This document shows positions 53,781 through 64,000 of a stretch of 64,000 bases of DNA, in pieces. Each line of letters opens with the position of its first letter. Positions within the stretch are counted from its first letter, which is position 1. The stretch is from Ustulina deusta (Eukaryota > Ascomycota > Sordariomycetes > Xylariales > Xylariaceae), in the NCBI GenBank assembly GCA_023159155.1, contig JAJNNX010000003.1, positions 2,214,012-2,278,011 on the forward strand, written 5' to 3'. Made by a program: the position numbers and the translations under genes. The notes beneath the pieces are model-generated. The model was not told the DNA's origin, did not search any database, and saw only the letters and a program-made list of their open reading frames with translations.

Positions 53781-55979
53781 ATGTTTATAAAAATTTTTCA
53801 AGTATTGTATTAAACTGCAGTTTTTTTTTTACTAGTTATTTTTAGTTAGACTTATATTATTATTTTAAGATTAAAAAAAAATATTTAGTTATGTTTTACT
53901 TTAGAACTAATAAGCAAATAAAATATATAAATTAAATAATTAAGAACTACTTTAAATGCTTTATTAATAATAAATAAACTAATTAGCTATAACTATTTTT
54001 TTAAATATATTTTATAATTAATTTAATTATTAATAGTATAATTAGCAAATTATTTTTTAAAGCTTTATATAGCTATATATTAAAATTTAAACTATTTATT
54101 AAAAATAACTTTATTTTAAAAGGAGTGCTAATAATATAAAAACAATTATAAAAATTATAAACTATTAAAAATAACTTAAAAAATTAGTAGCAAATTATAA
54201 TCAAAAAATATTAAAAATATTATAATATTAAATATAAACTTATAACTTATAAAGTTAGAAATATAATAGTATTATCTATAAAAAATTTAAGTTTTAAATA
54301 TTTTAAACTTATATTTAAGTTTATTAGCCTATTTTAAATTTTTAGCTATATTAAATTATAGGTATATTACTTTATATTTTTAGTATAATATACCCGCTTT
54401 TATAATATTTTTTTTATTTAACTACTTAAACTTTAAAAAGCTAATACTATATATAATTTATTTATATTAGATTTTATAAATAATTTAAATAAGTAAAAAA
54501 TTAAAAACATAATAGTAAAACAAATGTATAACTATAAGTTATATTATAAAATTAAATAAAAAAGCTGGCTAACTAAATATAACTAATAAGTATTAGCTAT
54601 TAATATTATAGCACTTAAAATAATATAAACTTTTAAATAATAGCAAAGTTACTAAAAAAAAAAAAACTTCTAACCTAATAATTTATGCTTAAACTAGTTA
54701 TAAAAAAAGATTAATTATTTTTATTTTTATTTAAAAATATTTTGTTTTATTATTTAAGGATTTATTACTTTTATAATTATATTAGCTTAAAACTTTAATA
54801 AATTAATAAAAACAAACTTATAAATATTTATATAGTTAGAATTAAACTAATTATTTTAAATATTTAATTTATGTTTTATTATTAAGCTATATATAAATTA
54901 CTTCTAAAATTAGATTTTATTAAAATAGGTAATATTTATATTAGTTATATTAGCTAATCTAATAGTTTAAATAATTTAATTGGTAGTACTTATTATTGCT
55001 TTTTGTATTTTTAATATAAAACAATAAATAGCTAATATTTATAGTATATAATTATAATCTTTAAATTAAAAGCATAAGATATTTTTATAGAAATATGCCT
55101 AATATTAAGCTAGCGTTTAATTATATTAAATAACCCTACGAATTAAAGGTAAATAAAAGTATTTATAGCGTTAAAAAAGATATATGCTACTATTTAAAGC
55201 AGTACGTTTTTTTGCTGTACTATTATTTAGGTATATATAATATAGGCATTTTAAACCTATATAAATAACTAATAAATATATTACAAAATAGAAATAGAAC
55301 TACTTACTTTTAAATTGCTTAGAATATTAGTAATTTTAAACTAGAAATAATAAGTTGTTATAAAGCAATAGAATATTTTTAATAAATAAAATTAAATATT
55401 AGCAAGTTGCTAATAAAACTTTAAAAATGTTTGTTAAGTACTTAAGCTTATTTTATTTATAATTTTATAGCTATTTTTATTTAATTTAAAATTAAAAAAC
55501 TAGCAGGACTAGTTTAATAATTTATTTATATAAACTATATTAAAAAATATTAAACTTAAAACTTAATTATATAATATATTTAAGTTAATAAAAATATTAA
55601 TATAAAATAAATATAATTATATTTACTAGCTTATATATTTTTTTGCTTTTTTAGTATTTATTATAAAAGGAAGCTTTTGCTTTTTTTATTATATAAACAA
55701 CCTAGATAGGCTGGCTAAAATTAGGCTAAGCCCCGTTATAAATACTACTAAAATAGCGTTAGTATATATATGCTCTACAGATTAGATTTTTAGTAGCTTT
55801 ATATTTATATGTTTTGTTTTTAGTATATATATTTTGTTTATATATATAATATTTATAGTTGTAGTAGTTGCAGCTATTAATTATTTTTTAATAAGCTTTA
55901 TATTAGAGGCAACAGTTATAGCAAATAATAAAAAGCTTATTATTTAAAAAAAAAGCAATAAAGTTAATATTAAATATAG

Positions 55980-56093
55980 TAATGCTAGTATAAAAAAAAA
56001 AAAAAAAAAAAGTAAAAAAAATATAGAAAAGGTAAGAAACAATAGTAGCGAAATAAAGAAATAGCTAAAACTAACTAAAATAATAGCAGCAGC

Positions 56094-56124
<31 letters not shown>

Positions 56125-56125
56125 C
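55980..56125. repeat. Two long A-tracts
   Basis: Near-pure A runs at about 55995-56011 and 56098-56121 flank a purine-rich segment inside the 3' part of the gypsy element. Read as coding they would give lysine-rich protein. Confidence 0.5.
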
Positions 56126-56739
56126 TAAGCTAAAATATTTATATAAAACTAGATCAGCTTTATAAATAATTTATATATAGCCTACGCTTAAATCACTAGT
56201 ATTAAAATTTACTATATATTTAAGTATATAATATATATATATATATTATACTATATATATACTAAAACTTCTAATTAATAATACTACATAAATACTAAAA
56301 TATTTATATTAATAATAATAATAATACTATATATTACTAATATAATAAAAATATTTATATACTTATATTTATAAATATTTAATTAATTATATTATATTAA
56401 TTATATATATATTACCCCAATTCTATACAAACCTTATATTTAAATTACCCCTTATTTATGCATATATATACTACTTACCTATACTATACACTTTATATTT
56501 TGTATACTTATATATATTAAGTTAAAAACAACCTAACTAAAAAGGAAAGGATAGTTGTTATGCTTAGTATACTAGGACCAGTGCATACTTACTATATATA
56601 TATACTATATCTGTACTTATTTCGATAGAAAATCTTCTTTTTATAAGCTTTAGTCTTATAAGCTAACTTTACTAAATATATAACTTATTTTTCTATATAT
56701 TATATCTGACTTTGTGAACTTCCTATTTATGACATTATT

Positions 56740-57450
56740 ATTAATATATTAAAGTACTACTTATAATAGTTTTTTTAACTTTTAAGCTTTTTAAATAAAT
56801 TATTTTTAATAATATTTATATTTAGTTTTAGTAGTTTAATAATAGTTTTACTAGTAATATTAACAATATTAGTTATATTTTTTTTAATATATTTATAATA
56901 TATAGGCTAAAAAAATATTTATATTATTTTAGTTTAATATATAATTATTTATTTTAATTATAAGTAAGTTAATATAAATATTATTGAATTTATTATTTAT
57001 TTAAAAGTTTATATAGTCCTACTATAAAGCTATATTTTATATTATATAAAAAAATAATTAATATTTAGTAACTAATCGATTATAACTACTCTAATAACTT
57101 ATTTTTTTTGTTCCTTTTATATATTAATCATTTTATTAGTTACAACTTAAAATAAAAAAACTAAGAATTATTATTATAAACATTTTATATTATAAAATAA
57201 TAGTTTTTAAAAGATCTAAGTTAAAAAGAAATTATAGCTTTTTTAATTTTTTTAATTTATCTAATTTTTTTTTAAATTAATTAAACAAGCTATTATAAAT
57301 CTAATCTAATATTTTATTAGTTCATATTTTTTATTAAATATAATAATATAGTAGCTAGCTATTTATAATTTAGTAAAAAAGTTTCCGGGCTTATAACCTA
57401 GTAAAATAATTAGTATATAAGTGTTGTATTTAGCTTAATTATATTATAAC
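56740..57450. other. RIP-degraded AT-rich block up to the subtelomeric island
   Basis: AT-rich, no gene. The change to base-balanced DNA at about 57450-57490 is abrupt. Confidence 0.5.
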
Positions 57451-58239
57451 AAAAAGTGGGAAGACTTTAATATATATACAAACGGTGATAACTGTGCCCT
57501 TTATGCCCTTGATCTTTGTACAGTACATGAAGTGACTCCTTGCCGTAGTTCACTTTCAACAGCCTGGACTCCTAGGTCAGATCTTCGTCGCTATCCAGAA
57601 TCACTATACCGAGGGCTAGGTTGATCAGCAGAATAAGGAAACGATGGAGGGCGATGCCCAAGGAGTCGAGAGGATTAAAGCATTCTCACGTGAGCGCATC
57701 TCGTCCGCGGGGTATGCAGCCAGCTTTGGAATGCGCTGACCCGGATTACCATTGACCCCGAAGAGAATGGCGGCTAGGGTTTGGTTAAATAGATACGCTT
57801 CGTAACAAGGGCCGTTCTCGGAAGCCAAAGTGATTGGCATGCTATGATTCAAAGTTCTCGTGCCAGCCTCATTCGGCTCGAGCGACCTTCAAAGCGAGCC
57901 ACAGTATCATCTCTTGTCTCTTAGTGGTGATGACGGTAGGCCAATGCTAAGCCTCTGCCACCCCCCCTGCTTTTGAATGAATACTAGCAGACTATTTCAA
58001 GAGCACCCAACTTACAAAACTGATCATTATAATAAGTACTGGGAAAGGCAGCCTCAACTCCCCCTATCAACCCAGAGAAAGTCTGGACCTATTAATGCAT
58101 AGGGAACTGGGAAGGTTAATTACAATTTGGGGTGGCGGATATAATTGATACGCAGCTGTATGCGTTTCCTACAGATAGGAAAACTGGGAAATCAAAGGAA
58201 ATATCTCTATTCTTTAAGTACACATGATGCAGACATGCC
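57451..58239. other. Start of subtelomeric island; 3' flank of the nuclease-like gene
   Basis: Base-balanced DNA. Apart from the candidate remnant at 57625-57888 I see no gene. The last few hundred bases are presumably the 3' UTR of the minus-strand gene ending at 58240. Confidence 0.4.
57625..57888 (-). pseudogene. Open-frame remnant of unknown protein
   Basis: A minus-strand frame is open from about 57888 to a TGA at 57625-57627 (~87 codons) with balanced amino-acid use, including CYEAYLFNQTLAAILFGVNG and KLAAYPADEM. It has an ATG (57843-57841) inside but no convincing start context, and an in-frame stop lies just upstream. I do not recognise the family. It could be the last exon of a decayed gene or a chance frame. 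Confidence 0.2.
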
Positions 58240-59462
58240 TTAATCCTCCAATAGACCTCGTTGTTTTGTAACTGTTAACACTATTGCGGCGGAAAACATG
58301 AGGTGGGTTGGACTGTTTGTTGGAAAAGGGCCGTACTCTTGCATATAGAGAAAGTCGTCTCCAACATTTTTATGCCCGAGCATGTGCCTGATCCAGCCTG
58401 GTGTGAACTCCGCTACGATGAAGTATATCTCGTGGTGGTCTTGGCTTATCAACAGGCGCCTGGGTTTATTTTTATGATCAGCTGTAACGAGTCAGAGAGG
58501 AATGTGCGTGTCTCATACCTGAATGTCTTCTTTTCGTTCCCTTTCTCGTCCCAATTAAGAGGTAGCCAACTCATGATCCACGCGACTAACTCGGCACCTT
58601 CCTGCCACACAATACGGCTTTGCTGCCTCGCACGCAGGCCTGCCTTCACTTCAACAACTGCCAAGGGCTGCTTATTATCAACCAATTCCAAAATGCCATC
58701 AACCCTTGCGACAAAATTCCCCCCGTTGTGCATTACAAATTTGAAAGCTTTCTGTTCGTAAGACCACGACAAACCTGATCTCTCCAGGCTGAACAAGTCT
58801 AACGTACAGCAAAAGTGAATCAAAGCCGTATTGACGGTCACCTCATTGCCTTGATCTCCGGAGAGCTGTTGCTCCGGACTCACCGGTGACAGCGATTGCG
58901 AATGCAGTTGAATCGGCGAGCCCAAGCCAGCTTGGGCCAAGGCTTTGTTGATTTCCTCAACATCAGCTTTAATACTTTGGGTCGCTCGAGGTGGGGTTCT
59001 TGGACGTTCTGGTTGCGGAAGTGGTTGAGCTTTACTTCGAGTTCGGTGAGCAACGCTCGTCTCCGAGTCCGGGCATACTAGCGCTTGAAAAGCGCTGCGA
59101 CTGGTTCCCCGCTGAGCTCTCACTTGATACTCCCAAACGGTGGCGTATTGCCCGAGGTCGCCAGGAAGTTTTTTTTCGCCTGACACTGCGGCGAGGAATT
59201 GATTCCATTCTCGCGATGAGGACAGTTTCTCGCTCATCTCTTCAAAAGTCGTCAGGTCCACGTACTTTTTCAGGGTACTATGCAGCTGAGATCCGTTCTT
59301 CTGCTCGGGACATAGGATCCTGAGAGCTATGAACTGTTCCAAACTGATGTTAGATCCCGGCCTGAGCCTCTCCTCGGCTAAACCAGAGACCCCCCCGAAC
59401 CCCTTGACATTAAGGGTGGCACACAGCTTCCTCCAAGCTTCCGGCGTTCGTGGCAAGTCCAT
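58240..59462 (-). CDS. PD-(D/E)XK nuclease-like protein
   Basis: Two exons: 59462-58519 and 58459-58240. The 59-nt intron (donor GTATGA, acceptor AACCCAG) keeps phase and joins TFR to RLLISQDHHEIY. The product is 387 aa from ATG 59462; the frame is open further upstream but has no other ATG. Residues 1-130 are mainly helical. Residues 135-205 are Pro/Ser-rich and probably disordered. The C-terminal half carries the nuclease-fold signature: Asp255 in ARVDGIL, Glu271 and Lys273 in AVVEVKA, and the following helix with Gln287-Glu288 in WQEGAELVAW. This matches the D...ExK...Q arrangement of PD-(D/E)XK enzymes and resembles the fungal PD-(D/E)XK nuclease-like family of unknown function. The metal-binding residues are present, so DNA cleavage is possible but unproven. 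It lies ~4.3 kb from the telomere repeats. No signal peptide, so intracellular. Confidence 0.72.
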
Positions 59463-61035
59463 GTTGAGAATAATATTGAGGGAATAAGAAGATGGCGCTT
59501 GGCCGAAGGAGAGTGGCTTAGTGCTCGTTTCAATAGACAATATGAAGCAACGACGGAGTTCCTTCGCAAACTTTTGGTCCACTGCCTTTGTGTTAGAAGT
59601 AGGGACGGACTCGAAATTTAAGCACAAAACACGATGCCTTTGGGTATTATCCGGATACGGTCAGGTCCTTGATCATCTCGCATCCGTATTATTTACACTA
59701 ATTCCCGCCATGCACTGGGTAAGTAATCTGGGCTGGCATCGGCTTTCCCCTCCTCGGCTAATCCTCCCTTTTCCTACAGCTAACTCAAGTATCATAGATC
59801 GTACACGCAGTAGGGTGATGAGACACGGCCAATCCCCCATGACAGACACATATCCGCAATTGTGACTAGGGTGGTGATGACCCCTAATTTCCAGAAATCC
59901 AACAGTCACAAGCCCGTACTACGCCATTCACATAGTGTGTGTACACGTGTAGACTTCCATCGGCGTTTTAGATTAGCCAACTGCAGCCGGTGAGGGCTTG
60001 GCAGCTTCTGGGACGAGGTCAAACTTGTTCCAGCGAAGGCGAATCGAATCGAATGCATACAACTAGTAGGTCCTAATAAAAGTCACAGCCACTGTCCTTC
60101 GGGATTAACAGAAAGCTAATAGAGTATTGGCCCTGCAATCTCGTCCTGCATATTCTTTCATCACAGATAGCGTAATAACGTATGACAGAAAGCAATCCGC
60201 TCGGGTGGTATATTATCCGACGATAGGTGCCCAAGCTACAAGGGCCTAAACCAACCAGATTATCAGCCAGATTCTTTCAGCTGAAGGAACTCAAAATTCT
60301 ACTAGATATGTAACAGCAGAGCGCCAACTTTAGTATAACACTGCTTAATTGGTTCTGTATACAGTATGCTGTAGGTCTCGCGTGTTGACTGCAGTGTCTA
60401 GATGGAAGTATGTATTCTTCAAAGGTACATGTCACTTGTAAGCTGGTCTGCTCAGTCTTCCCTGCCTCGTTGCGTGTACACCAAGGTTACAGCAACTTCA
60501 AGTGATCGGCAATTGCTATCTCTGCAGTTTTCCGATTTTGACAACTCCCGCCATGTGGTAATTTTAAAATTCTGTCACATGCGCCCTGCGACGTACCGCC
60601 TGCGGCTGTCTAATGCAAATGAAACATCATTATGCACTAGAATCTGCTCGCTATACCAGACGCCTACCTGGCTGCAGGGATTCCTAGCCAGTATGCGCTG
60701 CACGCCCGTCATAAGGGCAGCGTATCTTCCCCTGCAACCTCAATGGCACGCTATGTGCTTGCACCGGCGCATGACGACTCGGTGTTCTAGCACTATGAAA
60801 GGAGCCGAAGAAGCTTCTAGGTGGATAGTGGGGGCTTTGGACGCTCGAGCCAGTCGGTGGGTTTTGCAGGCGGCCAATGCGCCTATAATAGGGCCAGATC
60901 ACTAACCCAGGGTACAAAGCTAGACCATAATACAACCACATTCCTTCCCACCTAACAATACCTGTTGTCCGCACACAGCTCAGCTCCGCCCCCCTCAAAC
61001 AGCAATTGTGAATTTCCTCACCGCAGTACTGGATA
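59463..61035. other. Divergent intergenic region
   Basis: About 1.6 kb of base-balanced sequence between the minus-strand nuclease-like gene and the plus-strand unknown gene, so it should hold both promoters. Apart from the possible exon relic at 59973-60062, nothing is supported. A plus-strand open frame at 60402-60905 lacks any family resemblance and has an implausible amino-acid make-up. Confidence 0.4.
59973..60062 (-). pseudogene. Possible orphan terminal exon
   Basis: After an acceptor-like CTACTAG, the minus strand reads 29 residues ending at a TAA (59975-59973), including SIRLRWNKFDLVPEAAKP. The composition looks protein-like, but no upstream exon could be found within several hundred bases. 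Either a relic of a lost gene or chance. Confidence 0.15.
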
Positions 61036-61828
61036 ATGTCTACCGAATTACAATTGGGGACAGAGGTGTGGAAGAACACAGTATCAGAGTTCAATTCCGC
61101 TCAAGGTGGCAACCTGTATTATTCGCAGGCCAACTCGATTTCCGCTTTGTTCCTGCAGGTGATTAAAGACGTTTGGGTTGCAGACGGCTATGAAATTCAT
61201 CAGTAAGCTTTTCTGGCCGTCTTTTTAGAGTGTCGTTTGTGTACTAATAATTTCCAGGAGTCAATCCGACTATTACAATAACTTAGTCCAGTGGAAAGAA
61301 TGGGCAGTCCAGAATGGCAACAGGGCAGCCCTAGAGAAAGACTGGGCAGTATCATCAGTTCTCGAAAAGGAGGGGCGACACCGTATTCTCCTGCTATCCA
61401 GTCAATTTGAACATGTACCCAACTCTATTAATGGCCTTGAGCTATATATGATGTTCCGTACGATCTGTCAACTTAATTCCCATCCCAACTTAAAAGGCGA
61501 TTTCAAGGTAAGGACACCTCTTCTTGAATACATTTCACCGCACTAACAGATTTGTCGTAAATAGCTCACCATAGTCTCCATGTGCGGGGATACGTGTCGT
61601 ATTGTTCATATATCATGCTCTAGGACAGAGGTTCTCAAAATGAATATATTGTCCGAGGTCAAACTTACAACGGCTAGTTTCAAAGAGGGTATCCAAATCA
61701 TGTTGAAATCGTTGGCGGAAGCCACCCTTGAGAGAGTCGACCTTAGGAAAACCGTCGAGACGGCTTCTTGGTCTGCCTCACAAGCCGGTCCTACTGTACA
61801 GAATCTTTTCTCTTGGTCTCAAAGGTGA
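61036..61828 (+). CDS. Conserved-looking hypothetical protein, three exons
   Basis: Exons 61036-61202, 61258-61507 and 61565-61828 encode 226 aa. Both introns are canonical: intron 1 (55 nt) has GTAAGC, branch TACTAAT and acceptor TTTCCAG; intron 2 (57 nt) has GTAAGG, branch CACTAAC and acceptor AAATAG. Phases match exactly, which is strong evidence for a real gene although no exon is longer than 264 bases. I do not recognise the family. The protein is soluble and mixed alpha/beta by eye, with no signal peptide or membrane segment: an N-terminal helical part (1-90, Trp/Asn/Gln-rich), a hydrophobic strand HRILLLSSQF near 96-105, an LTIVSMCGD strand near 140, and a helical C-terminal third. A GTGAGA directly at the stop could be a further donor, so the C terminus may be longer. 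It is ~1.9 kb from the end of the telomeric repeats and divergent from the nuclease-like gene. Confidence 0.7.
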
Positions 61829-62669
61829 GAAACACGGTTATGCCGTCCACCTACGCGGACCATCCTGCATCCTGTTGAAGCACTTTCTTTTGCATAATGA
61901 AACACGGTATCCCTTCGACACTCCTAATATCTACCATTGATTAGTGAAGGATTTAGGGTAAACAGGGAAGCAGGGTGGTAAAATTCGCCCTACAAGATGG
62001 GAGGCACCTCATTTTTAGTCATTCATTTCCTCCTGTCAGTTACGTTGATTTAGCTATTATTAATTCACCTCGTTCTATTCTATGAAGCTAGTCCCTGTCG
62101 TTTAATAACTCTACTAGCTAACATCCCTAGAATACGTAAGCCAACTGCTCGCAGGTTGCCCCAGAGACCCTTGTACGCGTGACCCCGTGGATAGCTCCAA
62201 CCGCGTTTTTCTACACCACTTCTTTCCTCACCATGTTTTTACTGTGGGGGGGCACCGTAAGAGCCCTAGAACGCATGGGGACTTCTTGTGCTAGTCTTTC
62301 TTCTAGAGGAATGGAATCTTGTGGGCATGGAAGCGAAAAGCGCGACCAACAGGGAAATACTTATGATACACCTAGCTAACCACGTGCCGTCCACGAGGCA
62401 ATTAGTAAGAAAGCCCTCGCAGCTTAAATGCGGGCCGTTGGAGCCATGCTGAACTGGGTATAGAGCGTACCAATCTTATTTAGCTTGGTCGAAGAATTGG
62501 AGGTGTTTGCGGAGTAATCAAATTAGACTATAGAGAAGCCCCAGGGATTCGACAACATTGGCAGGGGTAAACGTCGACGAGGTGATTTGAAGCACCCCAT
62601 CAACGCTGTGCAGACTGTCTGCACCACTAGATAGATGGTGGTTGTGTCTATAAATATACGATGTGTCTC
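61829..62669. other. Subtelomeric intergenic region, no gene seen
   Basis: Base-balanced sequence between the unknown gene and the LINE fragment. Short open frames exist but none shows splice context or family motifs. Confidence 0.45.
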
Positions 62670-63215
62670 TGGTTGGTTGGTTGGTTGATTTTATCGTGGG
62701 GACCGTCCCTTATTAGGGCAAACCACGCCTCCTAGAGCCATACATCGTAGGGTTACGGAGGGATCTGTTTCTTATTTGCATTCCATACCGCTCACATGCC
62801 CATCCACGCTGTTGCAGCATTTGTGCTATAATAGCCCAGCCTCTCTTAGTGTATTGTTAGCATTATCTAGGGCATATTTTTGTAAAGAAACTAGTTTTCT
62901 CTACAAACGTTGCCCATTCCACACTCTCCTCCCCTAAAAAAGTAGAAAAGGCTGCCCTCGGTGTCCGAGTAGGTAGCAACCTATGTTTTCGTAAACGTCC
63001 GCAGACGAATATATGTTGCGGGGTTTTCCTCTCCCCACAGCTGCAGTAATTGTTTGAGTCGGTATGGCCAAAACACTCGTGGTATGCCGCAAAGTCTCCA
63101 TATCCACATCTTGCCGCCAGGAGCCTATGCAGTGTGGCCATCAAGCTAACTCGCAACCAACGCATACAAAGCCACATTCTCATCTGTGGCTGTGTATGTG
63201 GCTAGGAAGTGGCCC
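62670..63215 (-). mobile_element. 3' fragment of a Tad-like LINE
   Basis: The minus strand carries the last ~110 codons of a LINE ORF2 (next entry), then a ~190-bp 3' UTR (62671-62862). It ends in a (CCAA)n tail, seen on the plus strand as TGG(TTGG)n at 62670-62686. The 5' side is lost: the frame meets a stop at about 63210, and no RNase H or reverse transcriptase follows towards the telomere. Unlike the internal repeats it shows no heavy RIP. Confidence 0.7.
62863..63210 (-). pseudogene. LINE ORF2 C-terminal zinc-knuckle fragment
   Basis: Reads HRLLAARCGYGDFAAYHECF, then CSCGERKTPQHIFVCGRLRK. The region after RNase H in fungal Tad-type LINE proteins has this same layout: an LLAAR-x-GHGDFAxYHxRF block followed by a CxCGxxKxPxHxxxC knuckle. 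The knuckle cysteines and histidine are intact. Upstream coding is missing, so this is a 5'-truncated insertion or a rearranged end; there is no function on its own. Confidence 0.75.
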
Positions 63216-63733
63216 TAGCAAACAGGTAGGCACCATACCATGCACATAGGTAGACTTGCTAATGTAGCACGCCGTCTACTACATTTCGCAGAGGGAGGAG
63301 GTGTTTGGAGGAGGAGCTCTACTCCAATACCAAACTTCCTCAGTAGTGATCTTCTTTGGCGTTGACAAGGCAATGGTTTTGACAAGGAGCCGTGTCTGCT
63401 TCGGGGAACAAGAGGGCGAGGTCATGTCTTTTTCCCCCACTGCTACCAATATCTGGAAATATTTGTCGACCTCCCGAGTACGAGAAGAATGACATGCAGC
63501 CCTATGACGCCAGTTATCGGGCGATAGCAGCTGGGGAATTTGTCTACATTAGTGTTGCGTGGAGAAAGACCATATTAATATTCCAGCTCCCTATATATTC
63601 TTAATAGCATTATTAAACGTTGCGATAATAGGGCTGTAGAATTGATTAGGATCTCCTGCTAGGGCCCCAAAGCTTATTTCTTTGTTTTTGTTTAAAGGAA
63701 AAAGGATTTTTCTAATTTTTAGACAGAGCGTTT
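63216..63733. other. Subtelomeric sequence between LINE fragment and telomere
   Basis: Base-balanced to about 63690 and then A/T-rich just before the first telomere repeat. Overlapping short open frames on the plus strand have no support. No short tandem subtelomeric repeats are visible. Confidence 0.5.
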
Positions 63734-64000
63734 TTAGGGTTAGGGTTAGGGTTAGGGTTAGGGTTAGGGTTAGGGTTAGGGTTAGGGTTAGGGTTAGGGT
63801 TAGGGTTAGGGTTAGGGTTAGGGTTAGGGTTAGGGTTAGGGTTAGGGTTAGGGTTAGGGTTAGGGTTAGGGTTAGGGTTAGGGTTAGGGTTAGGGTTAGG
63901 GTTAGGGTTAGGGTTAGGGTTAGGGTTAGGGTTAGGGTTAGGGTTAGGGTTAGGGTTAGGGTTAGGGTTAGGGTTAGGGGGTTAGGGTTAGGGTTAGGGT
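63734..64000 (+). repeat. Telomere, (TTAGGG)n
   Basis: Forty uninterrupted TTAGGG units from 63734 to 63973, then one variant unit with five Gs (TTAGGGGG, 63974-63981), then three more units and a final T. The G-rich strand runs 5' to 3' towards the window end, so the chromosome terminus lies to the right. TTAGGG is the usual telomere repeat of filamentous ascomycetes. Confidence 0.99.

Larger units (their letters stand above)
49073..56734 (+). mobile_element. Ty3/gypsy LTR retrotransposon, full-length, RIP-inactivated
   Basis: LTRs of 179 bp: 49073-49251 and 56556-56734 (TGTTATGC...ATGACA; the 5' copy ends TAATA). The flanking pentamers are identical, TTATT at 49068-49072 and 56735-56739. 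A polypurine tract (AAAAAGGAAAGGATAG, 56539-56554) precedes the 3' LTR. Protein remnants appear in pol order on the plus strand: reverse transcriptase at about 51870-52230, RNase H at about 52560-52690, and an integrase zinc region and core at about 53400-53780. This RT-RH-IN order identifies the Ty3/gypsy class. All are interrupted by many stops (CAG, CAA and TGG changed to TAG or TAA) and at least one frameshift, so the element is dead. The ~2 kb after integrase is unassigned and holds a lysine-rich remnant near 55900-56140. Confidence 0.85.

Noticed and set aside
58303..58761. 152-codon plus-strand frame and further plus-strand frames at 58896-59323
   Set aside because: Antisense to the PD-(D/E)XK-like gene, whose coding strand is fixed by motifs and the intron phase.
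60402..60905. 167-codon open frame on the plus strand
   Set aside because: No family resemblance, unusual amino-acid make-up and an overlapping long frame on the other strand. In base-balanced DNA a frame of this length can occur by chance. It is not called as a gene.
63301..63604. Overlapping plus-strand frames beside the telomere
   Set aside because: Mutually overlapping, without family motifs; no subtelomeric helicase or similar gene can be recognised here.

Overview
The window is the right end of a chromosome from a filamentous ascomycete (Pezizomycotina-type) fungus. Three things support this: a terminal TTAGGG array running to the last base; genes with short (50-160 nt) GT-AG introns and CTRAY branch points; and long blocks of extremely AT-rich DNA made of repeat copies that differ almost only by C/T and G/A transitions, the signature of repeat-induced point mutation (RIP). 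I cannot name the species from the sequence.

Layout. 1-23,260: RIP-degraded repeats (a truncated LTR family 'A', a ~4-kb element 'B' bounded by ~270-bp direct repeats, a foldback family 'D', a small LTR-like pair 'E') with no readable gene. 23,261-25,880: a base-balanced island with one intact six-exon minus-strand gene for a seven-helix fungal rhodopsin-domain (Pth11-like) membrane protein, a decayed cysteine-rich reading frame, and a LINE tail at the island edge. 25,881-32,260: AT-rich, including a tandem LTR-internal-LTR-internal-LTR miniature retroelement (26,665-28,694) whose internal parts carry a 75-bp minisatellite. 32,261-33,900: a second island with one intact three-exon alpha/beta-hydrolase gene. 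33,900-57,450: AT-rich, with two family-A LTR elements (34,278-40,035 with target-site duplication; 42,545-~47,540), a perfect 37-bp inverted repeat, a GC-rich 268-bp insert, a degraded tRNA-like sequence, and a complete 7.66-kb Ty3/gypsy element (49,073-56,734) with matching 5-bp target duplications and RT, RNase H and integrase remnants still recognisable. 57,450-63,733: the unmutated subtelomere, with a two-exon PD-(D/E)XK nuclease-like gene, a three-exon gene of unknown family, small gene relics and the 3' end of a Tad-like LINE. 63,734-64,000: telomere.

The intact genes do not form a pathway or operon. They are single genes stranded in or beside RIP-mutated DNA: a putative surface receptor, a putative hydrolase, a putative nuclease and one unknown. 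This is typical accessory, fast-evolving subtelomeric content. All exon boundaries were deduced by eye from splice consensus, reading phase and protein-family continuity. Repeat boundaries marked 'about' are uncertain by tens of bases.
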